A stretch of 64,000 nucleotides of DNA from Herpetosiphon aurantiacus DSM 785. GTDB taxonomy: Bacteria; Chloroflexota; Chloroflexia; Chloroflexales; Herpetosiphonaceae. Shown here piece by piece: positions 25,290 through 32,905 of this stretch. The translations under genes and the position numbers were made by a program. The stretch is from NCBI GenBank assembly GCA_000018565.1, contig CP000875.1, positions 3,301,199-3,365,198 on the forward strand. The letters are read 5' to 3'. Position 1 is the first letter of the stretch, and each line of letters begins with the position of its first letter. The notes under the pieces were generated by a model that saw only the letters and a list, made by a program, of their open reading frames with translations, made no database searches and was not told the DNA's origin.

Positions 25290-26273
25290 GTGGCAGAATT
25301 AAATCTCTTAGAAGCGATCAATCAAGCGCTCGACCAAGCTATGGCCAACGATGAGCGGGTCTATATTATTGGTGAAGATGTTGGCCAACGCGGCGGGGTA
25401 TTTCGGGTTACTGATGGTTTGCACGCTAAATATGGCAGCAAGCGGGTAATTGATGCGCCACTCGCTGAGTCAATTATTATTGGCTCGTCAATTGGCGCAG
25501 CAATGTATGGCATGCGCCCAATCGCCGAAATTCAATTTGCCGATTTTATCTTCCCAGCCTTCAATCAAATTATCAGCGAAGCCGCCCGCATGCGCTATCG
25601 CTCAAATAATACCTGGGAAGTACCCTTAGTGATTCGCGCTCCCTATGGCGGTGGTATCCACGGGGCACTCTATCACTCGCAAAGCATCGAAGCCTTTTTC
25701 GCCCATATTCCAGGTCTCAAGGTGGTTGCGCCGTCAACGCCGTATGATGCCAAGGCCATGCTGCTGGCAGCGATTGATGATCCCGATCCAGTGTTGTTTT
25801 TAGAGCACAAAAAATGCTATCGCTTGATCAAAGGCTATGTGCCCGATGAGCACTATACTGTGCCAATTGGCAAGGCCGATATCGCCCGTGAAGGCAGTGA
25901 TGTTTCGGTGATCACCTATGGCATGATGCGTCATTACGCCGTTGAGGCCGCCGAAATGCTGGCCAAGGAAGATATTAGCGTCGAAGTCGTCGATTTGCGC
26001 TCGTTAGTGCCACTCGATCGCGAAACAATTCTCAATTCGGTTAAGAAAACCAGTAAAGTGTTGGTGCTCTACGAAGATAATTTGTTTGGTGGTTATGGCG
26101 CAGAAATTGCCGCAATCATCGCCCAAGATGGCTTTGAACATCTCGATGCGCCAGTGCAACGCTTGGCAGGCTTGGATATTCCAGCGATGCCCTATAGTGC
26201 ACCGCTCGAAAACGAATTCTTGCCAACACCAAGCAAAATTGCCGATACGCTGCGCGATTTAGTCAATTATTAG
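25290..26273 (+). CDS. bkdAB: Branched-chain 2-oxoacid dehydrogenase E1 beta subunit (327 aa)
   Basis: Partner of the preceding E1 alpha; the alpha2-beta2 tetramer holds ThDP at the subunit interface. Typical beta-subunit segments are GEDVGQRGGVFRVTDGL, EIQFADFIFPAFNQI, HSQSIEAFFAHIPGLKVV and the C-terminal YEDNLFGGYGAEIAA. The pairing EHKKCYRLIKG resembles BkdAB. It starts at GTG with AGAGG upstream. It lies 49 bases after E1 alpha. Confidence 0.88.
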   Translation: MAELNLLEAINQALDQAMANDERVYIIGEDVGQRGGVFRVTDGLHAKYGSKRVIDAPLAESIIIGSSIGAAMYGMRPIAEIQFADFIFPAFNQIISEAARMRYRSNNTWEVPLVIRAPYGGGIHGALYHSQSIEAFFAHIPGLKVVAPSTPYDAKAMLLAAIDDPDPVLFLEHKKCYRLIKGYVPDEHYTVPIGKADIAREGSDVSVITYGMMRHYAVEAAEMLAKEDISVEVVDLRSLVPLDRETILNSVKKTSKVLVLYEDNLFGGYGAEIAAIIAQDGFEHLDAPVQRLAGLDIPAMPYSAPLENEFLPTPSKIADTLRDLVNY

Positions 26274-26370
26274 TGGCGATTGGCTGTAGGCGATTGGCTA
26301 TTGGATAGTGAAGATCCAACTTGGCTTTAGCTTATAGCCCATCAGTATCGATACCATAGAAAGGACTGGG

Positions 26371-27690
26371 ATGTCCGTCGAATTTAAGATGCCAAAGCTT
26401 GGTGAGAGCGTCACCGAGGGCACAGTTGGGCGCTGGCTCAAGCAACCAGGCGAGAGCCTTGAACTCTATGAGCCAATGCTCGAAGTTACTACCGACAAAG
26501 TGGATACCGAAATTCCTTCGCCAGTCAATGGGCGATTGCTCGAAATTCGGGTCAACGAAGGCGATACCGTGCCAGTTGGTACGATCATTGCGGTCTTGGA
26601 AGATAGTAGTAGCGCTACGGTTGCCGCCGTTGGCGCACCAGCCGCGCCCGCCGTCGCCAGCCAAGCAAGCAGCAATAACGGCGGTGGCAATAGCTTTATG
26701 TCACCAGTCGTGGCTCGCTTGGTCAGCCAGCATAACCTCGATATTAAGCAAATTGCTGGCACTGGCAAAGATGGCCGCGTGACCAAGCAAGATGTTGAGC
26801 GCTTTATGGCTCAGGGTGATGCTGCCAAACCAGCACCGATGCCAATGCCAACGCCAACCGCGCCAACCCCAGCGCCGATGCCCGTCATCAAACCAAGCTC
26901 AACGCCAGCACCAATGCCGACGATTACTGGCAGTTTGCTGGCCAAACCAGTGGCTTATACTCCGCCAGCCACGCCAGCCGCGCCGAGCATCGAGCCATTT
27001 GTTGGTGATGAATTACAACCGTTGAGTGGTATGCGCCGCGCAATCGCTGAGCATATGGTGCGCTCAAAAGCAACCTCGCCACACGTTACCACAGTGATGG
27101 AAGTTGATCTCAGCACAATTATCGCGCATCGTGACCAACATAAGGCCGATTTCGAGCGGCAAGGGGTTAAATTAACCTTTACGCCCTATTTTGTGCAGGC
27201 AACTGTAGCAGGCTTACGAGCAGTGCCAATTGTCAATGCCACCTATACCGATGAAGGCATTTTGCTGCATAAATCGGTTAACGTTGGCATGGCCGTGGCC
27301 ATTCCCGATGGCCTGATCGTGCCAGTGCTGCATAACGCCGATGAAAAGAGCTTGCTGGGGCTTTCGCGCACAGTCAACGATTTGGCCGAACGCGCCCGCA
27401 CGCGCCGCCTAACCGCCGATGAAGTGAAAGACGGCACCTTTACAATTACAAATCACGGCGTAAGTGGCTCGCTATTTGCCATGCCAATCATCAACCAGCC
27501 TCAATCGGGCATTTTGGGGATTGGTGCAATCCAAAAGCGGCCTGTGGTCGTGACGATCAACGGAGCCGATGCAATCGCGATTCGGCCAATGTGCTACCTC
27601 AGTTTTACGTTTGACCATCGCTTGATCGACGGCGCAACCGCCGATAAATTCTTGGCAACCGTCAAGCAACAACTTGAGCAATTTGCCTAG
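26371..27690 (+). CDS. bkdB: 2-oxoacid dehydrogenase E2, dihydrolipoamide acyltransferase (439 aa)
   Basis: Core of the complex, moving the acyl group from lipoamide to CoA. In order: one lipoyl domain with the lipoylated lysine in VTTDKVDTEIPSP (about residue 42), a peripheral-subunit-binding domain (SPVVARLVSQHNLDIKQI, about 111-145), a long Pro/Ala/Met linker, and the catalytic domain from about 205 with SFTFDHRLIDGATADKFL near the end (His and Asp of the HxxxDG motif). A single lipoyl domain is usual for bacterial BCKDH. The linker repeat (PMPTPTAPTPAPMP) is of low complexity. No E3 lipoamide dehydrogenase gene is nearby. A strong terminator follows. Confidence 0.9.
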   Translation: MSVEFKMPKLGESVTEGTVGRWLKQPGESLELYEPMLEVTTDKVDTEIPSPVNGRLLEIRVNEGDTVPVGTIIAVLEDSSSATVAAVGAPAAPAVASQASSNNGGGNSFMSPVVARLVSQHNLDIKQIAGTGKDGRVTKQDVERFMAQGDAAKPAPMPMPTPTAPTPAPMPVIKPSSTPAPMPTITGSLLAKPVAYTPPATPAAPSIEPFVGDELQPLSGMRRAIAEHMVRSKATSPHVTTVMEVDLSTIIAHRDQHKADFERQGVKLTFTPYFVQATVAGLRAVPIVNATYTDEGILLHKSVNVGMAVAIPDGLIVPVLHNADEKSLLGLSRTVNDLAERARTRRLTADEVKDGTFTITNHGVSGSLFAMPIINQPQSGILGIGAIQKRPVVVTINGADAIAIRPMCYLSFTFDHRLIDGATADKFLATVKQQLEQFA

Positions 27691-27700
27691 ATTAACCCGA

Positions 27701-27737
27701 AACCCCCTTGCTGATTCGGATCAGCAAGGGGGTTTTG
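27701..27737 (+). terminator. Intrinsic terminator of the bkd operon
   Basis: A perfect 15-bp stem (AACCCCCTTGCTGAT against ATCAGCAAGGGGGTT) with a TCGG tetraloop, then TTGTTT. Confidence 0.9.
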
Positions 27738-27825
27738 TTTAATCCAAAACCCTTCTCACAATTTCTGCATCTGCTATATACTTATCCTAATATGCGGGAA
27801 ATTTCATAGGTGCTTTGGAGGCTTC

Positions 27826-29013
27826 ATGGCAACGCGGACAAGTGGGCAGGCTGTCGCTCTGACAGGCCTTTCGGTCATGGTAATGATGACATTTTCGCAT
27901 GCCATGAATGATATGTGGACTTCACTGTTAGCGCCCTTACTGCCAAGTATTCGCGATACCTATCAGGTGAGTATTGGTCAAACTGGCATTTTGGTGGCGA
28001 TTTTGTCGTTTGCTGGCTCGATGCTTCAGCCCTTGCTTGGTGCGGTTGGCGATTATATTGATCGGCGTTGGTTAGCGGCATTTGGCCCTGTGCTGACGGC
28101 GATCGGCCTAACCTTGATTGGCTATGTGCCCAATTTCTTTATGCTGGGCGCGTTGATTATGCTTGGTGGTTTGGGCAGCGCAATTTTTCATCCGGCAGGA
28201 GCAGCCTATATCGCCATGGGCGCGAATCCTCAGCAACGTGGTTTGTTTGTTTCAATTTTTTCGGCTGGCGGCACGGTTGGCATGGCCTTTGGCCCCCTAA
28301 TTGCTGCCCAGTTTGATTTGGTGAGTTTGCCCTATTTGCTGCCCGTGGGAATTGCAGTTGGGGTTTTGACCTTCTTGATGATTCCTTCAGCCAAGCAAAA
28401 TCGCAGCCAACCCAAAACGTTGCGCGATTATATCAGCGTTTTTCAGGGGCCGTTGCGCTGGCTTTGGTTTATGAGCGTCTTACGCTCGCTTTCGAGTGTT
28501 TCATATAGCAGCTTATTGGGCTTTATGCTGCGCGATCGTTTTGATCAAGCGATGGCTGATGCCCATGTTGGCCCGACGTTGGCGGTTTTCAATATTGCCT
28601 CAGCGGTTGGCGGCATTATTGGCGGACGCATTTCTGATCGAATTGGGCGCACAGTGGTGCTGCGTTCAAGTATTTTGAGCACAATTCCGCTTTTTATCGG
28701 CTTAGTGCTATCATCGCCATTGAATTGGTGGTATTACCCCTTGACGGCACTGGTTGGGGCAATGGTGATGGCTAATATTCCGGTTTCGATTGTCACAGCG
28801 CAGGAGTATGCACCGCAACATATTGCCACCGCCAGCGCCATGATGATGGGCTTTGCTTGGGGTACGTCGGGCGTGCTTTACCCCATCATTGGCAGCCTCG
28901 CCGACTGGACCTCGCCAACCTGGGCCATGATCGCCGCGATTGGCTTGTTATTGCCAGCCTTCTTTATCACGGTACGGCTGCCCGAGCCTGAGCGCACAAC
29001 GACGATAGGGTAG
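27826..29013 (+). CDS. MFS transporter, fosmidomycin-resistance-like (395 aa)
   Basis: Inner-membrane exporter with about twelve hydrophobic helices. The N-terminal FSHAMNDMWTSLLAPLLPSI, then QTGILVAILSFAGSMLQPLLG with GDYIDRR (loop 2-3 motif), and LGGLGSAIFHPAGAAYI match the Fsr (fosmidomycin resistance) branch of the major facilitator superfamily, which conserves H..ND and FHP. In the second half GGRISDRIGRTVVLR repeats the loop motif, as expected from the internal duplication. Start ATG follows GGAGG. Substrate cannot be told from sequence. It stands alone, between the bkd terminator and a repeat-rich spacer. Confidence 0.85.
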   Translation: MATRTSGQAVALTGLSVMVMMTFSHAMNDMWTSLLAPLLPSIRDTYQVSIGQTGILVAILSFAGSMLQPLLGAVGDYIDRRWLAAFGPVLTAIGLTLIGYVPNFFMLGALIMLGGLGSAIFHPAGAAYIAMGANPQQRGLFVSIFSAGGTVGMAFGPLIAAQFDLVSLPYLLPVGIAVGVLTFLMIPSAKQNRSQPKTLRDYISVFQGPLRWLWFMSVLRSLSSVSYSSLLGFMLRDRFDQAMADAHVGPTLAVFNIASAVGGIIGGRISDRIGRTVVLRSSILSTIPLFIGLVLSSPLNWWYYPLTALVGAMVMANIPVSIVTAQEYAPQHIATASAMMMGFAWGTSGVLYPIIGSLADWTSPTWAMIAAIGLLLPAFFITVRLPEPERTTTIG

Positions 29014-29245
29014 TATTTGGGGATTGGTTATTGGGGGTTGGGGATCGGGAGCTTAGCTTATAACCGCGAAGAGCGCGAAGATTCACTTTATTATTGAACG
29101 CAGCGGCGCAGAGCTTTAGGATGGCTATTGGCAATAGGCTATTGACTATCGGAGATTGATTTGAAACGCCAACCACTATTCCGATAGCCACTCGCCTATT
29201 GCCTTACTGATCTTCGTGTTCTTCGCGTTCTTCGTGGTTAAATAA
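29014..29245. repeat. Cluster of short dispersed repeats
   Basis: Degenerate units such as GGGGATTGGTTATTGGG, GGCTATTGGCAATAGG and CTTCGTGTTCTTCGCGTTCT are packed in 230 bases. The CTTCGTG..TTCGTGGTTAAA unit recurs near 51483-51513, and the GGCGATTGGCTATTGG unit recurs near 26272-26306. No gene is visible. These look like multicopy intergenic elements of the genome. Confidence 0.65.
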
Positions 29246-29253
29246 AATATGCT

Positions 29254-30024
29254 CTATGCTCTTGGTTTCACATCGCGATACTGGCCTGAGATCGCGTTCC
29301 AGCGGACTTTGAGCACATCGCGCAGGTTGCGCCAAGAATCGCGGATATTATCGACTTTGGTTTCTTCGCCGTAGCGCCAAGTGACGGGAACTTCGGCAAT
29401 CCGATAGCCTCGCCGCAAGGCTAAATACAATACCTCAACATCAAAGGCCGTGACTGCCGCCCCCTTGGGAGCCTCGGTGGTATCGTCGTACAGCCGCATG
29501 CGCCCAAAAACGTCGTGGGATGCCTCGCGGCTGAATACCTTAAACCCACATTGCGTATCTTGGAATTGACCAATGCCCAAAACCCGCACGATGATATTGA
29601 ACACCCGACCCATCAGGTGACGCATAAATGGCTCGTCGATGCGGCTGGCTCCTGCGCCCTCGCGCGAAGCAATCACAATATCGTAGCCTTGTTGCAGTTT
29701 GGCTTCGAGCTTGGGCCATTCTTCCATGGGCACGGCCAAATCGGCATCGGAGAAAAGCACATACTCACCAACCGCTTGAGTCATGCCAGTGCGCACGGTA
29801 TAGCCTTTGCCACGATGCGGGTTTTGAATCACGCGGGCTTGGGCAAAGTTATGACAAGCGGCTTCAGCCAGCGCCACCGTTTGATCGCTACTGCCATCAT
29901 CAACCACCAATAACTCCCATGACCATGGCTGGGCAGCGAGAAATTGCAAGACTAAAGGTAAGGTTTGGGGTAATCGGCGGGCTTCGTTATAGGCCGGAAT
30001 TACCACCGAGAGATACGGGGCCAT
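29254..30024 (-). CDS. Family 2 glycosyltransferase, dolichyl-phosphate glucosyltransferase-like (256 aa)
   Basis: Transfers a sugar from a nucleotide donor, probably to a polyprenyl phosphate on the cytosolic face. The GT-A fold is shown by SVVIPAYNEARRLPQTLP, VVDDGSSDQT, the metal-binding SDADLAVPMEEW and TQCGFKVFSREA, as in ALG5/DPG-synthase-like enzymes. There is no membrane helix. The ATG at 30024 has AGGAG upstream; an earlier in-frame start (30048) would overlap the neighbour's end. It is last of three minus-strand genes (rmlD, GT2, this one) with gaps below 10 bases, so it probably helps make a rhamnose-containing surface glycan. Confidence 0.85.
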   Translation of the reverse strand: MAPYLSVVIPAYNEARRLPQTLPLVLQFLAAQPWSWELLVVDDGSSDQTVALAEAACHNFAQARVIQNPHRGKGYTVRTGMTQAVGEYVLFSDADLAVPMEEWPKLEAKLQQGYDIVIASREGAGASRIDEPFMRHLMGRVFNIIVRVLGIGQFQDTQCGFKVFSREASHDVFGRMRLYDDTTEAPKGAAVTAFDVEVLYLALRRGYRIAEVPVTWRYGEETKVDNIRDSWRNLRDVLKVRWNAISGQYRDVKPRA

Positions 30025-30032
30025 GGGGACTC

Positions 30033-30980
30033 CTATCGTCCAAGCCAAGCGAGCAGCCGCTGTGCTTCTGCTGTGGCTAACGTTCGTTCACGCCAAATTT
30101 GAGGAATGAGCCGCAAGCCAGCCCACTGACCACGTAAGCGAGCACGGGCAGCTTCGCCACGCCAATGGCGCAGCGCTTGACCAAAAATCGTCAGTTGCGA
30201 CCACAAAAAAGCTGGCAAGGCATACGGCCACGCTTGCAGTGGCATATGGCGCAACCACAGCACAATAAAATTCCGCCCACAATAATAGCTGGCGCGTACC
30301 CCGCCACCAGTCGCACTTAAATGATGCAGCACTCGCGCTTGAGGCACAAAGAGGGTGCGCATTCCAGCTCGCCGCGCCCGCAAATTGAGATCAACATCTT
30401 CGCAATACATCACGAGCAATGGATCAAGCAATTGGCCATGGTGATTGACAAGTTGTTGCAAACTAGCGCGTTTATAGGCCGCTGCCCCAGCACATGGCCC
30501 AAAAACCTCGCTGATTGCATCATACTGACCACGATCAACTTGCCAAACCCCGCGACTCCATGGCAAACCATCCCAATTGTAGCCATCGCCAGTAGTGTGC
30601 AAATGATCAGGTTGGCTGTAGAGCAGCATTTTGGCGGCAGCAAAATCATAAGCTGGAAAACGCTCAAGCGTACCAATTAATGCGGCAACAAAGCTTGGCT
30701 CAACTTCAGTATCATTATTAAGCAAGATGACCCAAGGCGCACTGGTTGCCTGAAAACCACGATTAACTGCCGCCACAAAGCCTTGATTTTCAGGCTGGAT
30801 CAGCCAGTTGACCTCAGGATAGGCGGCCTGTAAAGCGGGAACGCTCCCATCAGGCGAGGCATCATCAATCACTGTAATTAGAAAATCGCGGCGGGTTTGC
30901 TGGCGCAAGCTCTCAAGGCAAGCAGCCAATAAGCTAGCGCCGTTATAATTTGGAATCAGAATATCGATGTGATGGCTCAT
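30033..30980 (-). CDS. Family 2 glycosyltransferase, rhamnosyltransferase-like (315 aa)
   Basis: GT-A enzyme with IDILIPNYNGASLLAACL, VIDDASPDGS, LLNNDTEVEPSFV (metal site) and CEDVDLNLRARRAGMRTL (catalytic ED), in the order seen in WbbL-type dTDP-rhamnosyltransferases. A C-terminal amphipathic part (about residues 235-280, many Trp/Leu) may bind the membrane. Its start codon directly abuts the stop codon of rmlD, which makes the dTDP-rhamnose donor, supporting the rhamnosyl assignment. Exact acceptor unknown. Confidence 0.83.
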   Translation of the reverse strand: MSHHIDILIPNYNGASLLAACLESLRQQTRRDFLITVIDDASPDGSVPALQAAYPEVNWLIQPENQGFVAAVNRGFQATSAPWVILLNNDTEVEPSFVAALIGTLERFPAYDFAAAKMLLYSQPDHLHTTGDGYNWDGLPWSRGVWQVDRGQYDAISEVFGPCAGAAAYKRASLQQLVNHHGQLLDPLLVMYCEDVDLNLRARRAGMRTLFVPQARVLHHLSATGGGVRASYYCGRNFIVLWLRHMPLQAWPYALPAFLWSQLTIFGQALRHWRGEAARARLRGQWAGLRLIPQIWRERTLATAEAQRLLAWLGR

Positions 30981-31829
30981 TTAAGCTGGCTCGTCGATCG
31001 CCGCAACTGCTGCAATTACAGCTGCTTGCCAGCGGCGCAAGCGAATGCCCAAGGCAGCAGCGGCATTGTTGCTCAATGCTGAAAATGGCGGTGGGCTGCT
31101 TGGCCGGCTGAATTCTGCCGACGTAATTGGCTCAACAGGCAGATCGATACCCGCCGCTGCCAAGACCGCACATGCCAATTCATGACGTGAGCAAGCGCCC
31201 TCATTGACCACATGATAAATGCCTGGCAGATTGCTATCGACCAGTTGGCGAATCGCCCAAGCTGCTTCGGCGGCATGGGTTGGCGTACCAACTTCGTCGG
31301 TCACAACGCGCAGTGGTTCGCCAGTTTGCAAACGTTCGCGGCCTAAACGGGCGATCGTGCGCACAAAATTGCGCTGCCCACCAAACAACCAAGCCACCCG
31401 CGTGATAAAAACATTGGGTGCATGGTGCAAAACTGCCTGCTCGCCACCCCACTTGGAGCGCCCATAGGCATTGATCGGCGCTGGCTGGTCGTATTCGCTA
31501 TAGGCTTGCTGGCTGCTACCACTAAATACCTCGTTGGTGCTGACATAGACCAAGGGAATATCGCGGTCGCGGCAGGCCAGCGCAGCATATTTTGGGCCAA
31601 GCGTATTTTCGCGAAAAGCCCGCGCTGGATCAAGCGCACAGCCATCGACATTGGTAAAAGCCGCTGGCAAGAGCACCAAATCGGGGGTTAATTGGTTAAT
31701 AGCCGCCCGCGCAGTGGCTTGACTCAAATCCAGTTCTTGATGGCTCGGCATTAATAAGTGATGGTCAGCAAACGTCTTGGCTAACTCAGTGCCCAGTTGG
31801 CCGCTTGCCCCAAGGATCAACACACGCAT
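30981..31829 (-). CDS. rmlD: dTDP-4-dehydrorhamnose reductase (282 aa)
   Basis: Last step of dTDP-L-rhamnose synthesis. Rossmann motif GASGQLGTELA at the N-terminus, VYVSTNEVFSG (catalytic Thr region), YGRSKWGGEQ (YxxxK) and VDGCALDPARAFREN are typical of RmlD. The ATG at 31829 was chosen because GGAG lies upstream and MRVLILGASGQLG is the usual start; an ORF extension of 11 codons upstream is discounted. rmlA, rmlB and rmlC are not in the window. Confidence 0.9.
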   Translation of the reverse strand: MRVLILGASGQLGTELAKTFADHHLLMPSHQELDLSQATARAAINQLTPDLVLLPAAFTNVDGCALDPARAFRENTLGPKYAALACRDRDIPLVYVSTNEVFSGSSQQAYSEYDQPAPINAYGRSKWGGEQAVLHHAPNVFITRVAWLFGGQRNFVRTIARLGRERLQTGEPLRVVTDEVGTPTHAAEAAWAIRQLVDSNLPGIYHVVNEGACSRHELACAVLAAAGIDLPVEPITSAEFSRPSSPPPFSALSNNAAAALGIRLRRWQAAVIAAVAAIDEPA

Positions 31830-31893
31830 ATAAACTCCTTTGCGCGGCGCATGGTAGAACAAGCCCTCGCATTCGTCAATTAATCGGGCTTAT

Positions 31894-32391
31894 TTAGGCG
31901 CTAGGGGTAATTTGGTTGGCATATTCGCCAAAGTAATGCAGCTCGACCAGGCGTTTGAGTTCGTCGGTTGCCAAGGCATCATAGGGCGAGAGCCGCCATT
32001 CCGACCAACGACTCAGAAAATCGCGTACCCGCCCAAAGTTATAGCTCTCGCCTTCTTCGAGTGGGCTGGTATCTTGCGAGCAAAGCAATTGGCCACGACT
32101 ATTGTAGATAAAAATATGCGGAACCCCATCGAAACCTGGTAAGTGCTCTAAAAAAGTTTTATTTTTTTGTTGCTCATCGCCCACTAAAACCTTGACTTTA
32201 ACATAATGAATATCGCGTAAATAGCGTAATTGGGGGTGGGCATTGATAAACGCCTCTAAGCGATGACACCACACACACCAATCACCGCCAAGCTCAACTA
32301 GAATATTTTTGCGTTCACGTTGCGCGGTTTCTAAAGCATTGCGCATATCTGCAAAGGGATCACGTTCTGGATCAAATAATGAATCGGCCAT
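31894..32391 (-). CDS. Thioredoxin-fold protein with WCxxC site (165 aa)
   Basis: Contains VELGGDWCVWCHRLEAF, a Trp-Cys-x2-Cys active site, and a later cis-Pro region GVPHIFIYNSRG, both typical of thioredoxin-fold disulphide reductases. No signal peptide is seen from the chosen ATG (32391, GAGG 8 nt upstream), so it acts in the cytosol unless a longer form is made. The C-terminus adds about 50 charged residues (LSRWSEWRLSPYDALATDEL) beyond a minimal thioredoxin. It resembles the thioredoxin_7 group, often linked to redox repair, but a specific partner is not evident. Confidence 0.8.
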   Translation of the reverse strand: MADSLFDPERDPFADMRNALETAQRERKNILVELGGDWCVWCHRLEAFINAHPQLRYLRDIHYVKVKVLVGDEQQKNKTFLEHLPGFDGVPHIFIYNSRGQLLCSQDTSPLEEGESYNFGRVRDFLSRWSEWRLSPYDALATDELKRLVELHYFGEYANQITPSA

Positions 32392-32905
32392 GGAATAGTC
32401 CTCAACAGTTGTGATTTTGGGCTTGCTTTGCGGTTGCTCTCGGGGCGCAACGATCAACAGCACCTTCAAGCTCCCCTTATTATAGCGGTTTCTCTTAAAT
32501 CTGTAGCGCGATCATCGGCTTGATTACTCACCGCTTGCTTGCACAGGGCTAGCCCGCCGATACACATTTTGACCCATTGTTGGGTTTGTACTACGTTGCT
32601 ATACTTGTTGGTGAGAGATTTTCCACGAACCATAATCTCTTTTGTGGTCAAATCATGCTGATGTGAAGCTAAGGAGTTGAAGATGAAGCAGCTTTGGTTT
32701 TTTGCTGTGGTTTTTTTAGGATTAAGCACAATCCTGCCAGCAATATTCCAACCACCCCACCTTCCCCAAACAATGACTTCCCTTCAGATTGCAATTTAAC
32801 CTAGGGGTTGAGAATCCAACCCAATAACAAATCTGGTTGATTCTTCGTTATGCTGAAGTATTTGTGGATTACAGCAGCGATATTTACCTCCAAGGATACC
32901 TAATT
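32392..32905. other. Spacer between thioredoxin-fold gene and propeller protein genes
   Basis: About 510 bases. The only supported content is a 38-codon ORF with a good Shine-Dalgarno at 32683. A short GGGTTG/CAACCC hairpin lies near 32812. No clear promoter for the propeller gene was found. Confidence 0.4.
32683..32799 (+). CDS. Small hydrophobic peptide ORF (38 aa)
   Basis: Starts at ATG behind AAGGAG at 6-nt spacing. The sequence MKQLWFFAVVFLGLSTILPA begins with a charged tip followed by a hydrophobic run, like a signal peptide or single membrane helix, and ends after 38 residues with a polar tail. It may be a degraded start of a secreted protein (the paralogs downstream also begin with signal peptides) or a genuine small membrane protein. 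Codon choice and ribosome site support translation, but length limits certainty. Confidence 0.4.
   Translation: MKQLWFFAVVFLGLSTILPAIFQPPHLPQTMTSLQIAI

Noticed and set aside
24266-27690. Pyruvate dehydrogenase rather than branched-chain complex
   Set aside because: E1 alpha has GEG..GD and LTAHSSDDNDRTYR and E1 beta has HSQSIEAFFAH, closer to branched-chain enzymes. Not excluded biochemically.
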